Source: Streptomyces cirratus
Lineage (GTDB): Bacteria > Actinomycetota > Actinomycetes > Streptomycetales > Streptomycetaceae
NCBI RefSeq assembly: GCF_014650775.1
Contig: NZ_BMVP01000004.1
Location: 1-64,000 of the forward strand
Direction of reading: 5' to 3'
Length of the DNA stretch: 64,000 bases
Part shown: one piece after another, positions 51,501 through 58,631 of the stretch
Layout of the letters: every line of letters begins with the position of its first letter
Position numbering within the stretch: the stretch's first letter is position 1
Notes under the pieces: model-generated
What the model saw: the letters and a program-made list of their open reading frames with translations, nothing else
What the model was told of the DNA's origin: nothing
The model's database searches: none
Made by a program: the position numbers and the translations under genes

Positions 51501-54500
51501 TCCCACTGCTGGCGGAGCCGGCCGTCCTTGTCGTAGCGGTACGTCGAGACGGCCTGGCTGGTGGCCGCGGTGGCGCCGGGGGCCGTGGACCACCGGCGGA
51601 TCTCCTTGACCCGGCCGGTGAAGTCGCCGAAGTCGGCTGCGGTGGTGTAACCGGTCGCCGTGGTGGCCGTGGCGTACACGAACTCCAGGCTCTCGCAGCC
51701 CGCGGTGGCGGGGGCCGACGCGCAGGCGTCCGAGTTCGCGGCGGTGCTGGGGGCTATGAGGTACTTGGGCCGGGCGAGCACCTTCGTGCCCACCGGGACC
51801 ATATCGGAGACCACGCGGGTGGTGGTGTTGTCGGTGGGCAGCTTCGTGGACTCGACCTGCCAGGTCTCGGCGGCCGGGTCGACCTTCTTGAAGACCGTGG
51901 TCGCGCCGTCGTCGTCGGTCAGGGTGAAGGTTCCGGTCAGCTGGCCGGTCAGGGTGAGCTGTTCGGCGCCGTCCTCGGGCTTCCAGCCGCCGCCGGAGGT
52001 TGCGGTGAAGCCGATCGCGCCCTCTTCCATCAGGACCTCGACGGAGGTCGCGGAGGTCTTGCGCAGGCCGGTGTAGGAGGAGTCGGTGATCTCGGCGTAG
52101 ACGCCGGAGACCCACTCGGGTCCGAAGATCTGCACCTGGCCGTCGTCGTTGGCGTGGCCGTCACGCGAGTAGGCGGTACGCGTCACCGCCGTGCCCGCGC
52201 CGTCCGCGTCCGTGGCCCGGAGGGTGAAGTCACCGGTCAGGCTGTTGACGTAGCCGGGGCCCACGGGGAGCGAGGGCGCCACGCCGGCCGCGCGGTCGAC
52301 CGTGACGGACACCTGCGGGGAGGCTTCGGTGGTGGTGGCCCCGCTGAACACGGCGCGCACGTCGACCGGCCCGTCCTCCGGAAGGGTGGTCGTGATCTCC
52401 CAGGTCAGTGGGGCGGGCTTGCCGCCGCTGACCGCGACCGGCCAGCCGGAGAGCGCCGCGCCGGTGGAGTTGACCCGCACGTGGGCGGGCGGCACGTCCT
52501 GCCACTGGTCGGTCTCACCGCGGCGGAACTGGTAGCGGACACCGGTATAGGAGGTGTCGCCCTGGGCCATCAGGCCGGTGCGGCGGGCCGGGCGTTCGCC
52601 GTCGCCGGGGCTGGTCAGGGCCGCGCCCTTGCCCGCGTTGAAGGTGTAGGCCGTGTCTGCGGAGACGTTGCCGGCCGCGTCACGCGTGTGGGCGGTGACG
52701 GTGTGCGCCCCGGCCTTGAAGGTGAGGGGCTTGGTGACGGCCGTGCCGGTGGTGGCGGCGGTCATCCAGGCACCCGAGTCGAGCTTGTACTGGATGTCCT
52801 TCACGTCGCCGGTGGGCGGTGTGAAGGTGAAGGAGCCGGTGAAGTCGCCGGCTGCGTCCGGGGTCCCCGACCACTGGCCGGCCGGAAAGGCCGTGGAGGA
52901 CACGGCGGTGACGGCGGGCTTGGTGGTGTCGACGGTGAAGGACTGCCAGGCGGACCACGTGCCGTTGGCGGTGGTGCCGTCGGACACGGTGGCGCGCCAC
53001 TTGTAGTTGCCCGGGGCCAGCGCGGTGGACGGCGTCCAGGGCGCGTTCGTACCGGAGGCCGTGAAGGCCGACTTGCCGCTCTGGAGGGCGGCGGTGCCGG
53101 CGGCGGTCCAGATCTCGTACGAGAGCTGGACGGTGTTGCCGTCGGCGTCGGTGGCCTTGCCGGTCAGCGTCGGGGTGGTGTCGTTGGTCGACGTACCCGA
53201 CAGCGGCGCGACCGCCACCGCCGCACCCGGCTTGGTGTTGTAGTTGACCGTGAGCGAGGGCTCGTAGGCGGCGTTGTGCGCGCCGTCCGTCTGGTTGGCC
53301 GAGTAGTAGCGGCGCCAGGTGAGCGGGTCGCTCTCGTCCACGGCGGCGATCCGCACACCGTAGTTGGGCTGGCCGTCGGCCCACGCCTGGACGATCGCGT
53401 CGACGTCCCAGGACACCAGGCCGGCCGGGCAGGTGGAGTTGTAGCCCTTGGCCGCGGTGGAGGTCACGGCTCCGGTGGCCGTGGTGGCCGGCTGGTTCGA
53501 CCAGGTGATCGCCGACGGGTCCCAGTCGGCGGTGATCCGTCGGACCTGGTTGCCGGAGTTCGCCGTCGAGCAGGTCGAGGAGTAGGTGGAGTAGAGGCGC
53601 AGGTCCGTGTCCAGGATCTGCTTGCCCTTGTACTTGTCGACGTTGAACTTGAGGAACGAGCGGGCCTTCTCGGCGCCGTTGTACGTGCCCGACTTCAGTT
53701 CGGTCGAACCGCGCTGCGAGGTGAGGTAGTCGTCGTACTGGATCCAGGTGTCGGTGACCGGCCCCATGAGGGAGTCGGTCGGGTCGATCGTCACCGGGTA
53801 CGTGAGCTTGGGGTCGTCCAGGAACGCCCGGCTCGGCTTGAGGACCATGACCTGGCCGCGGCCGTCCTTGGCCTGCTCGACGTCCACTTCGACAGGAGCG
53901 ATGTGTTCCGCGTCGCCCGAGGCCCGGTCGTAGGAGGAGTCCCACATCACCGGTGCGGGGGCGGTGGCCTTCGCCTGGCTCTTGTCGTCCTCCCAGCGCA
54001 GGTGCTTGTCGTCGGTCTCGGTGAGCCGCAGGCCGCTCGCCTGGACCGGTATGCGGTACTCGACCGGGCCCTTGGGGCGCTGGTGGAGGACGACCGAGTG
54101 GGAGAAACCTTCCTTCAAGGCGGTGACCACGAGGTCGCCGCCGCCCGCGACGGCGTTCTTGTACGTCGCGGTGGAGCCCTTCAGCTCCGGCTTGGGCAGA
54201 GCGCCCGTCCAGCCGATGCCGAGCGAGTGCTGTCCGCGCTCGACCGCGACGAGCGGCTTACCGGAGCCACCGTCCGACAGGGCGACGTCCGCCGCGGCGG
54301 CCTTGGGCTTGATGGCGCCGCCGGACTGGACGAGGTGCGTGTCGATCGGCTGCCAGGCGCCGTTGGCGGCCTTCACGCGTACCGGCCCGGTGAAGCTCTC
54401 CACCGAGGTGGTGCCGCCCGGTTGGGCGTAGGTGGTGGTCGAGTCGGTCCGTTCACCGGTGATCTCGATGCGGCGGTGCTGGAGCCGGGCCATCAGGAAC

Positions 54501-54706
54501 GCGGAGGCCGCGTCGGGGGCCTCCGCGGCGGCGGGGGCGGTGCGGGGTGTGGGGGCGGGGGCGGTGCGGACGGCCGGTACGGCGACGGCCGGTCCGTCCA
54601 GCACCGCCACGGTGCTGATGACGGAGACCACGATCGCGGCTCGGCGCATCCATGGCGACGAGGCCCTGGAGCGTCGGCCTGCGGCGGCAGGCGGGCGTGC
54701 ACTCAT
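48542..54706 (-). CDS. Giant secreted YD-repeat (Rhs-like) protein with variable C-terminal domain
   Basis: A 2054-residue exported protein. A signal/anchor segment (MRRAAIVVSVISTVAVLDGP) is near residues 20-42. A DNRLRE-type beta-sandwich is at about 300-480 (TDTWIQYDDYLTSQRGSTEL, WSNQPATTATGAV). Tandem beta-sandwich domains follow, then many YD repeats from about 1100 to 1860 (SYDTAKEPRG, TYDASGEVANET, RYDRTGRLTDVDESG, DYTYDASDRLTGTGISYDA) forming a shell. The core-closing signature QYDPSTGRFLSVDPVYGGN and NPYEYCSGDGVNCTDLTGQY is at about 1885-1932. Everything after is a unique 122-residue domain with four Cys (KWGCGAF, ADLKCKKK, HGHCYYYEG, SEMCV). No nuclease, deaminase or ADP-ribosyltransferase motif is recognised in it. 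Overlaps the putative immunity gene. The promoter lies right of 54706, in 54707-54894, which also contains a GATCGCGATC palindrome at 54771. Confidence 0.9.
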   Translation of the reverse strand: MSARPPAAAGRRSRASSPWMRRAAIVVSVISTVAVLDGPAVAVPAVRTAPAPTPRTAPAAAEAPDAASAFLMARLQHRRIEITGERTDSTTTYAQPGGTTSVESFTGPVRVKAANGAWQPIDTHLVQSGGAIKPKAAAADVALSDGGSGKPLVAVERGQHSLGIGWTGALPKPELKGSTATYKNAVAGGGDLVVTALKEGFSHSVVLHQRPKGPVEYRIPVQASGLRLTETDDKHLRWEDDKSQAKATAPAPVMWDSSYDRASGDAEHIAPVEVDVEQAKDGRGQVMVLKPSRAFLDDPKLTYPVTIDPTDSLMGPVTDTWIQYDDYLTSQRGSTELKSGTYNGAEKARSFLKFNVDKYKGKQILDTDLRLYSTYSSTCSTANSGNQVRRITADWDPSAITWSNQPATTATGAVTSTAAKGYNSTCPAGLVSWDVDAIVQAWADGQPNYGVRIAAVDESDPLTWRRYYSANQTDGAHNAAYEPSLTVNYNTKPGAAVAVAPLSGTSTNDTTPTLTGKATDADGNTVQLSYEIWTAAGTAALQSGKSAFTASGTNAPWTPSTALAPGNYKWRATVSDGTTANGTWSAWQSFTVDTTKPAVTAVSSTAFPAGQWSGTPDAAGDFTGSFTFTPPTGDVKDIQYKLDSGAWMTAATTGTAVTKPLTFKAGAHTVTAHTRDAAGNVSADTAYTFNAGKGAALTSPGDGERPARRTGLMAQGDTSYTGVRYQFRRGETDQWQDVPPAHVRVNSTGAALSGWPVAVSGGKPAPLTWEITTTLPEDGPVDVRAVFSGATTTEASPQVSVTVDRAAGVAPSLPVGPGYVNSLTGDFTLRATDADGAGTAVTRTAYSRDGHANDDGQVQIFGPEWVSGVYAEITDSSYTGLRKTSATSVEVLMEEGAIGFTATSGGGWKPEDGAEQLTLTGQLTGTFTLTDDDGATTVFKKVDPAAETWQVESTKLPTDNTTTRVVSDMVPVGTKVLARPKYLIAPSTAANSDACASAPATAGCESLEFVYATATTATGYTTAADFGDFTGRVKEIRRWSTAPGATAATSQAVSTYRYDKDGRLRQQWDPRLSQSTQVQYSYDSAHRVYWMMPGTELPWTFTYGKAGTSAAAGDGMLLKASRPSLAQGSKTVTDGGSIANSLVYNVPLTGANAPYKLGAADVAAWGQTDAPTDATAVFPPDAVPAGNDGSALTAAAYRRAAVTYVNASGREVNTAQPGGRISTTGYNAGGAVVYALSAANRDLALATSGPALDRLADLGIAGAGTAERAALLAETKEYSADGLRLLHSYGPLHQVELEQGAADLPAGSEVPARLHTATAYDEGRPADAPVSGQPTTVTTGAFVPGRAGGDLDTRTSTTTYDWAKGLPLKAAEDPAGLNLVTSTAYDAQGRVVSTTLPRGGAAATRVTSYYTATGTGTCGGRPEWADKVCSEGPADPAAGTTSVYEYDAQGEISRTTEKAGPEVRTTQVTRDDAGRVTRTAVTGGLGTAVPETVRTYDPVNGKLTSVAAGGKTAVYDYDALGRQVSYDDGAGNVTTTEYDPLGRVVKVADSAPSTVTYSYDTAKEPRGLPTSLTDSVAGTFGATYDASGEVANETLPGGYTLTTVTDETGFTTSRAYTRDADGAALLTDVAVPTVHGQTGSGARSAGASTGQSFRYDRTGRLTDVDESGAYGQQHRTYGFDADSNRTRLVSTRDQGGGPASTTTDYTYDASDRLTGTGISYDAFGRTLTKPDTVFGYYANDLVRQQTSGGHRQTWNLDAQGRLGSWTAESLDAQGAVTASVNSVNHYRDGSDNPAWTVEDVAANLRSRNVTSLSGELAAVTGTAGDTVLQFTDLHGDAGVALPLDPQKALSVADTDEYGNVREGTASARYNWLAAQQRDSGTPAGVVLMGVRQYDPSTGRFLSVDPVYGGNANPYEYCSGDGVNCTDLTGQYGANKWGCGAFVDYPHPSHTVHGRINVHADLKCKKKVPSFSIHITLYRSRWYGWEKMDTGYESGNNKYKARAVANWAPHGHCYYYEGVGDFMIASGPHGSGHRIYGTVYNYDKHYLQGKSEMCV

Positions 54707-54894
54707 CTGGCTGGGGGCTCCTCTGGTCAGGGGTTTGACCAGGGGACGCTAATGCCTTCGCACGTCGCGTGATCGCGATCAATCGGACAGAGGGGACAGT
54801 GGCTCCACCCTGTGATCAAACCGTGTTGGAACCAGAGCGAATTTTTGGATTCCTCTTCCGGGACGCCCGCCGGATCACGGGAGGTGCCGGTCGG

Positions 54895-57492
54895 TCAGGA
54901 CAGGATCTCGACGTACCCGTCGGTTCCGTGCACGCGGATCCGCTGGCCGTCGCGGATCAGCCTGGTGGCTCCCTCCACGCCCACGACGGCCGGCAAGCCG
55001 TACTCCCGGGCGATCACCGCGCCGTGCGTCATCAGGCCGCCCACCTCCGTCACCAGTCCCGCGGTTGCGACGAACAGGGGTGTCCAGCTGGGGTCCGTGA
55101 AGGTCGTGACCAGGATTTCGCCCGCTTCGAGATCGGCTTGCGCCATGTCGAGGACGACACGGGCCCTTCCCTCGACGGTCCCCGCGGAGACCGGCAGGCC
55201 GGCCAGCGCGCCGGCCGGCACGTCGTCGCGTCGGTACGCCCCGGTGACCGCCTCGCCGTCCGATGTGAGGACCCGGGGCGGGGTGAGGGCCCGGTACGTC
55301 CGGAACGCGTCTTTGCGCTGCTCGACGAGCCGGCCGTCGAACCGGTGCGAGCGTACGACGTCGTGGAACTCCTGGAAGGTGAGGTAGAAGACGTCTTCCT
55401 TCTCCGTCAGCACGCCGGCGCGCACGAGGCGTTCGGCCTCTTCCAGCAGAGCCCGCTTGTAGACGAAGGAGCGGCTGACGATGTCGTACTTCGGGTACTC
55501 CCTGTACCCGATGAAGGTCCGGACCCGGTCGATCATCCGCTTGGTCTCGCGGGCTTTGCGGTCCCCGTCCGGCAGGGCCCGCAAGCGCGACAGCACGTCC
55601 GCTTCCTTCTTCTGCGCCTTCTGCCGTCCCTCCTCGAAGCGCCGCTCGGCGGCGCCCGGTGCGAAGTTCCTGACGTTGTCGAGGATCGCCGGCACGAGGG
55701 TGGTGGGGCGCTCGCGCCAACGGGGCCTCGTGATGTCGATCTCGCCGGCACAGCGCATGCCGTACCGGACGAGGTAGTCCTCGATGGCGTCGTGCGCTTG
55801 CGCACCGCCGGGGAGCTTCGCCAGGTCGTCCAGGAAGCCCTCGTCCTCGACTCCCTGCAAGAACGCCACCACTTCCTTGTGCGGGCGGATCACGTCCGCG
55901 ACGTCGAGCAGCGCGAGTCCCATCTCCGACGTGACGTTGCCGGGGGCGGACAGCGTGAGGGTGTCGGCTGCGTTCTTCTCACCGAGCCACTCGTACAGCT
56001 TGTCGTTGAGCCACCACGTGGCTTCCATCCCCGCCATGATCACCTGGATGCTGAGCGGGTAACCGACGATCCGCTTGTGCTCTTCGAAGGCTTCCAGCAG
56101 GAAGTCGAACAGCGCGGGTCCGGTCTTCGTCCGGATGCCGCGGTCCAGGTCGGCAAGGGACCTCCGGCTGCGCTCGACCAGCTCGGCGACGATGGCCGGA
56201 TCCGTCTCGATCGGTGCGGCCGCGGCGCCGGGCCGCGGTCCGCCCCGACCCTCGTCGGGCAGCGACGGGACGAAACCGTCGCGGTCGAGGACGCTCTCCA
56301 GCGCGTCCCTGACCAACGGATCGCCTCTCCCCACCAGGTCGAGCAGGGCGGTGCGGCCCGCGGGCGAGCCCAGGCCCCGGGTGACGTCGACGAACAGCCG
56401 CCCGCCGGCCTCGTGCATCGCCACCATGGCCGTCAGCTGCCACACGGACAGGCCCAAGGGCTTCATCGCGTCGGTCATCATCTGCTGGTGCCCGACGGAG
56501 ACGTAGACGTGGTTCTCCCGGTCGCCGCTCTGGGGGACGGGGAACAGCGTCGTGATCGGCCGGCTCTGAACGATCCGGAAACCGTCATCGGCCAGGCACC
56601 ATTCGATGTCCTGGGGGCGCCCGAAGTGCGCTTCGATCCGCCGGCCCAGCCGCACCAGTTCCACGGCCTGTGCATCCGTCAGAGCCGGCTCCTTCTGCCG
56701 CCGCGGGTCGATCGTCACCTCGTGCGTACCGCCGGCTGACAGGGCGTGAACGGCTCGCTGTTTGGCGGCGATCGTCTTGGCGACGATTTCGCCGTCGCGC
56801 ACCGTGAAGACGTCCGGGTTCACGAGACCGGAGACCAGGGCCTCGCCGAGACCGAAGCCGGCGTCCACGGTGGCGACCTTCCGGTTGCCGGTGACGGGGT
56901 CGGCCGTGAACAGGACGCCGGCCGCCCGCGGGAAGACCATCTGCTGGACGACCACGGCCATGTGGACCGTACGGTGGTCGATGCCGTTGCGTTGGCGGTA
57001 GGCGACGGCCCGCTCGGTGAACAGCGAGGCCCAGCACCGGCTCACGTGCTCGATGACCGCCGTCGGCCCGACGACGTTCAGGTACGTGTCCTGCTGACCG
57101 GCGAAGGAAGCCGTCGGCAGGTCTTCCGCCGTCGCGCTGGAGCGGACGGCGCAGGCGCAGTCCTCGCCGAGCCGGGTGAGCGCGCCGGTGATCGCATCCG
57201 CGAGATCGTCCGGGACGGTGATTCCTTCGATGGTCCGGCGAATGCGCTCGCTGAGCGTGCGGATCGCCTGCCGGTCGTCGGGGTCCAAGCGGGAGAGCCG
57301 GTCCAGTTGGTCCTCGATCGACGGGGCCTGCGCCACGATGCGCCGGAAGGCGTCCGTCGTGACGCAGAAGCCGCCCGGCACGCGGATGCCTTCGATCCTC
57401 AGCAGCACGCCCAGGTGTGCGGCCTTGCCGCCGACGAGCGCGGCCTGTGACTCGTCGATCTCTTGCAAATTCAAAACGTACTGCCCGATCAC
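54895..57492 (-). CDS. rph: Rifamycin-inactivating phosphotransferase
   Basis: An 865-residue enzyme with the RPH architecture: ATP-binding domain at about 1-315 (GGKAAHLGVLL, CAVRSSATAEDLPTASFAGQ, VVVQQMVFPRAAGVLFTADP, DIEWCLADDGFRIVQSRPIT), large rifamycin-binding domain at about 325-755, and a C-terminal swivel His domain (GGLMTHGAVIAREYGLPAVV), with His at about 823, near the catalytic His825 of the Listeria enzyme. It transfers the beta-phosphate of ATP to the C21 hydroxyl of rifamycins. Length matches known RPHs (about 865). GTG 57492 has GGGGG upstream. A rifamycin-associated element lies 62 bases upstream, supporting rifamycin-inducible expression. Confidence 0.95.
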   Translation of the reverse strand: MIGQYVLNLQEIDESQAALVGGKAAHLGVLLRIEGIRVPGGFCVTTDAFRRIVAQAPSIEDQLDRLSRLDPDDRQAIRTLSERIRRTIEGITVPDDLADAITGALTRLGEDCACAVRSSATAEDLPTASFAGQQDTYLNVVGPTAVIEHVSRCWASLFTERAVAYRQRNGIDHRTVHMAVVVQQMVFPRAAGVLFTADPVTGNRKVATVDAGFGLGEALVSGLVNPDVFTVRDGEIVAKTIAAKQRAVHALSAGGTHEVTIDPRRQKEPALTDAQAVELVRLGRRIEAHFGRPQDIEWCLADDGFRIVQSRPITTLFPVPQSGDRENHVYVSVGHQQMMTDAMKPLGLSVWQLTAMVAMHEAGGRLFVDVTRGLGSPAGRTALLDLVGRGDPLVRDALESVLDRDGFVPSLPDEGRGGPRPGAAAAPIETDPAIVAELVERSRRSLADLDRGIRTKTGPALFDFLLEAFEEHKRIVGYPLSIQVIMAGMEATWWLNDKLYEWLGEKNAADTLTLSAPGNVTSEMGLALLDVADVIRPHKEVVAFLQGVEDEGFLDDLAKLPGGAQAHDAIEDYLVRYGMRCAGEIDITRPRWRERPTTLVPAILDNVRNFAPGAAERRFEEGRQKAQKKEADVLSRLRALPDGDRKARETKRMIDRVRTFIGYREYPKYDIVSRSFVYKRALLEEAERLVRAGVLTEKEDVFYLTFQEFHDVVRSHRFDGRLVEQRKDAFRTYRALTPPRVLTSDGEAVTGAYRRDDVPAGALAGLPVSAGTVEGRARVVLDMAQADLEAGEILVTTFTDPSWTPLFVATAGLVTEVGGLMTHGAVIAREYGLPAVVGVEGATRLIRDGQRIRVHGTDGYVEILS

Positions 57493-57553
57493 TGGCGTCG
57501 TGCCCCCGTTTTCCGCAGGTTGTGGTCCAGGCCGATGATTCTGCGCCGTGACG

Positions 57554-57573
57554 GGGGCCTTGCCGCAAGCCCC
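57554..57573 (-). promoter_or_regulatory. Rifamycin-associated element (RAE)
   Basis: On the minus strand this reads GGGGCTTGCGGCAAGGCCCC, the inverted repeat known as the RAE found upstream of rifamycin-inactivation genes in actinomycetes. It lies 62-81 bases upstream of the rph start. A TATAGC-like element (minus strand, near 57583) lies just upstream, so the RAE falls in the early transcribed region or immediately next to the promoter. Confidence 0.9.
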
Positions 57574-57737
57574 CCAGTGCGCTATACCTTGGGAGTGGCG
57601 AGGAGAGCGGTCTCCTGGCCCTTTTCTTTTGCCCCGGCCCCACCGCCGTCGACCGCTGCGACCGGCAGGCGGCCCGGGAGGACATCGGGCAGTTTTCGAG
57701 AAGCGCCGGCCGCCGCCCCGCACCTAGCGTGAGGGAC

Positions 57738-58364
57738 ATGGCAGACATCGAACGCATCACCCTCGACGTGGCCGACACCGCGGCCGCCCACGACTTCTAC
57801 ACCACCGCCTTCGGGCTGGATTCGCAGCTGCGCCTGCGGGCCTCGCAGGCGCCCACGACCGGCTTCCGCGGGTTCACGCTGTCCCTCACCGTCGCCCAGC
57901 CGGCCGACGTCAACGCCCTCGTCGGTGCCGCCCTCGACGCCGGCGCCACCGAGCTCAAGCCCGTGACGAAGTCGATCTGGGGCTACGGCGGGGTCGTTCG
58001 GGCCCCGGACGGCGCGATCTGGAAGGTGGCGACCTCGGCGAAGAAGGACAGCGGTCCCGCCTCCCGCCGCTTCGACGGCATGGTGCTCCTGCTGGGCGCC
58101 GCCGACGTGGCGGCGAGCAAGCGGTTCTACCGCGAGCAGGGCTTCGCCGTGGCGAAGAGTTTCGGCGGCATGTACGTGGAGTTCGAGTCCGGTCCGGGCC
58201 CGGTGAAGCTCGCCCTGTACCGGCGCCGCGCCCTCGCCAAGGACGCCGGGGTCTCCCCCGAAGGCACCGGCTCGCACCGGATCGCGATCGGCGCCGACCT
58301 CGGCCCCTTCACGGACCCGGACGGGTTCGCCTGGGAAGCCGCCTCACCGGCGCTCGCGCCCTGA
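57738..58364 (+). CDS. Tandem VOC-domain (glyoxalase-like) protein
   Basis: A 208-residue protein with two VOC modules: the first from ERITLDVADTAAAHDFYTTA, the second from GMVLLLGAADVAASKRFYRE, ending FTDPDGFAWE. GGVVRAPDGAIWKV and KLALYRRRALAKDAG are other conserved pieces. It is of the type often seen with small regulatory or resistance functions in Streptomyces, substrate unknown. GAGGGAC precedes ATG 57738. It is divergent from rph; the RAE lies between, 165 bases from this start, so it might respond too, but no evidence shows this. Confidence 0.88.
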   Translation: MADIERITLDVADTAAAHDFYTTAFGLDSQLRLRASQAPTTGFRGFTLSLTVAQPADVNALVGAALDAGATELKPVTKSIWGYGGVVRAPDGAIWKVATSAKKDSGPASRRFDGMVLLLGAADVAASKRFYREQGFAVAKSFGGMYVEFESGPGPVKLALYRRRALAKDAGVSPEGTGSHRIAIGADLGPFTDPDGFAWEAASPALAP

Positions 58365-58410
58365 CGGGCACTGCCCGCGGGCCGCGGCGAGCAGCGACAC
58401 GGCGGCCGGG

Positions 58411-58440
58411 GTACGGGCGTACGGGCGTACGGGCGTACGG
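58411..58440. repeat. Tandem 8-base repeat GTACGGGC
   Basis: Three complete copies of GTACGGGC and part of a fourth (58411-58440) lie in the 267-base gap between the VOC gene and the acylase gene. They look like a slippage-prone simple repeat. The remaining gap holds no gene I can support and should end transcription from both sides; no clean hairpin is seen. Confidence 0.7.
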
Positions 58441-58631
58441 CACGGAGCGGCCCGCCCGGCGAGCGCTGACCGGCCCCGCGCGTCGCGCAGGGCCGGTCAG
58501 GTACTGGGCCTCGCCCGCTGCGGAGCGGGCGGCTGAGCCGGTGGCGACCAGTGGCTCGGGGCGCACCCCGGTGCCCGGGCACCGCCTGGCCAGTTCGCCG
58601 GCGTCCCCTGACGGGCGAGGACGGCGGCCGG

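Noticed and set aside
47843..54772. A 2309-codon plus-strand open frame opposite the YD-repeat gene
   Set aside because: Its translation is Gly/Arg/Val-rich without motifs. It exists because the minus-strand gene has extreme third-position GC. The minus frame has YD repeats, a signal peptide and the Rhs core signature.
58411..58440. Possible CRISPR or iteron
   Set aside because: The unit is only 8 bases with no spacers; it is a simple tandem repeat.
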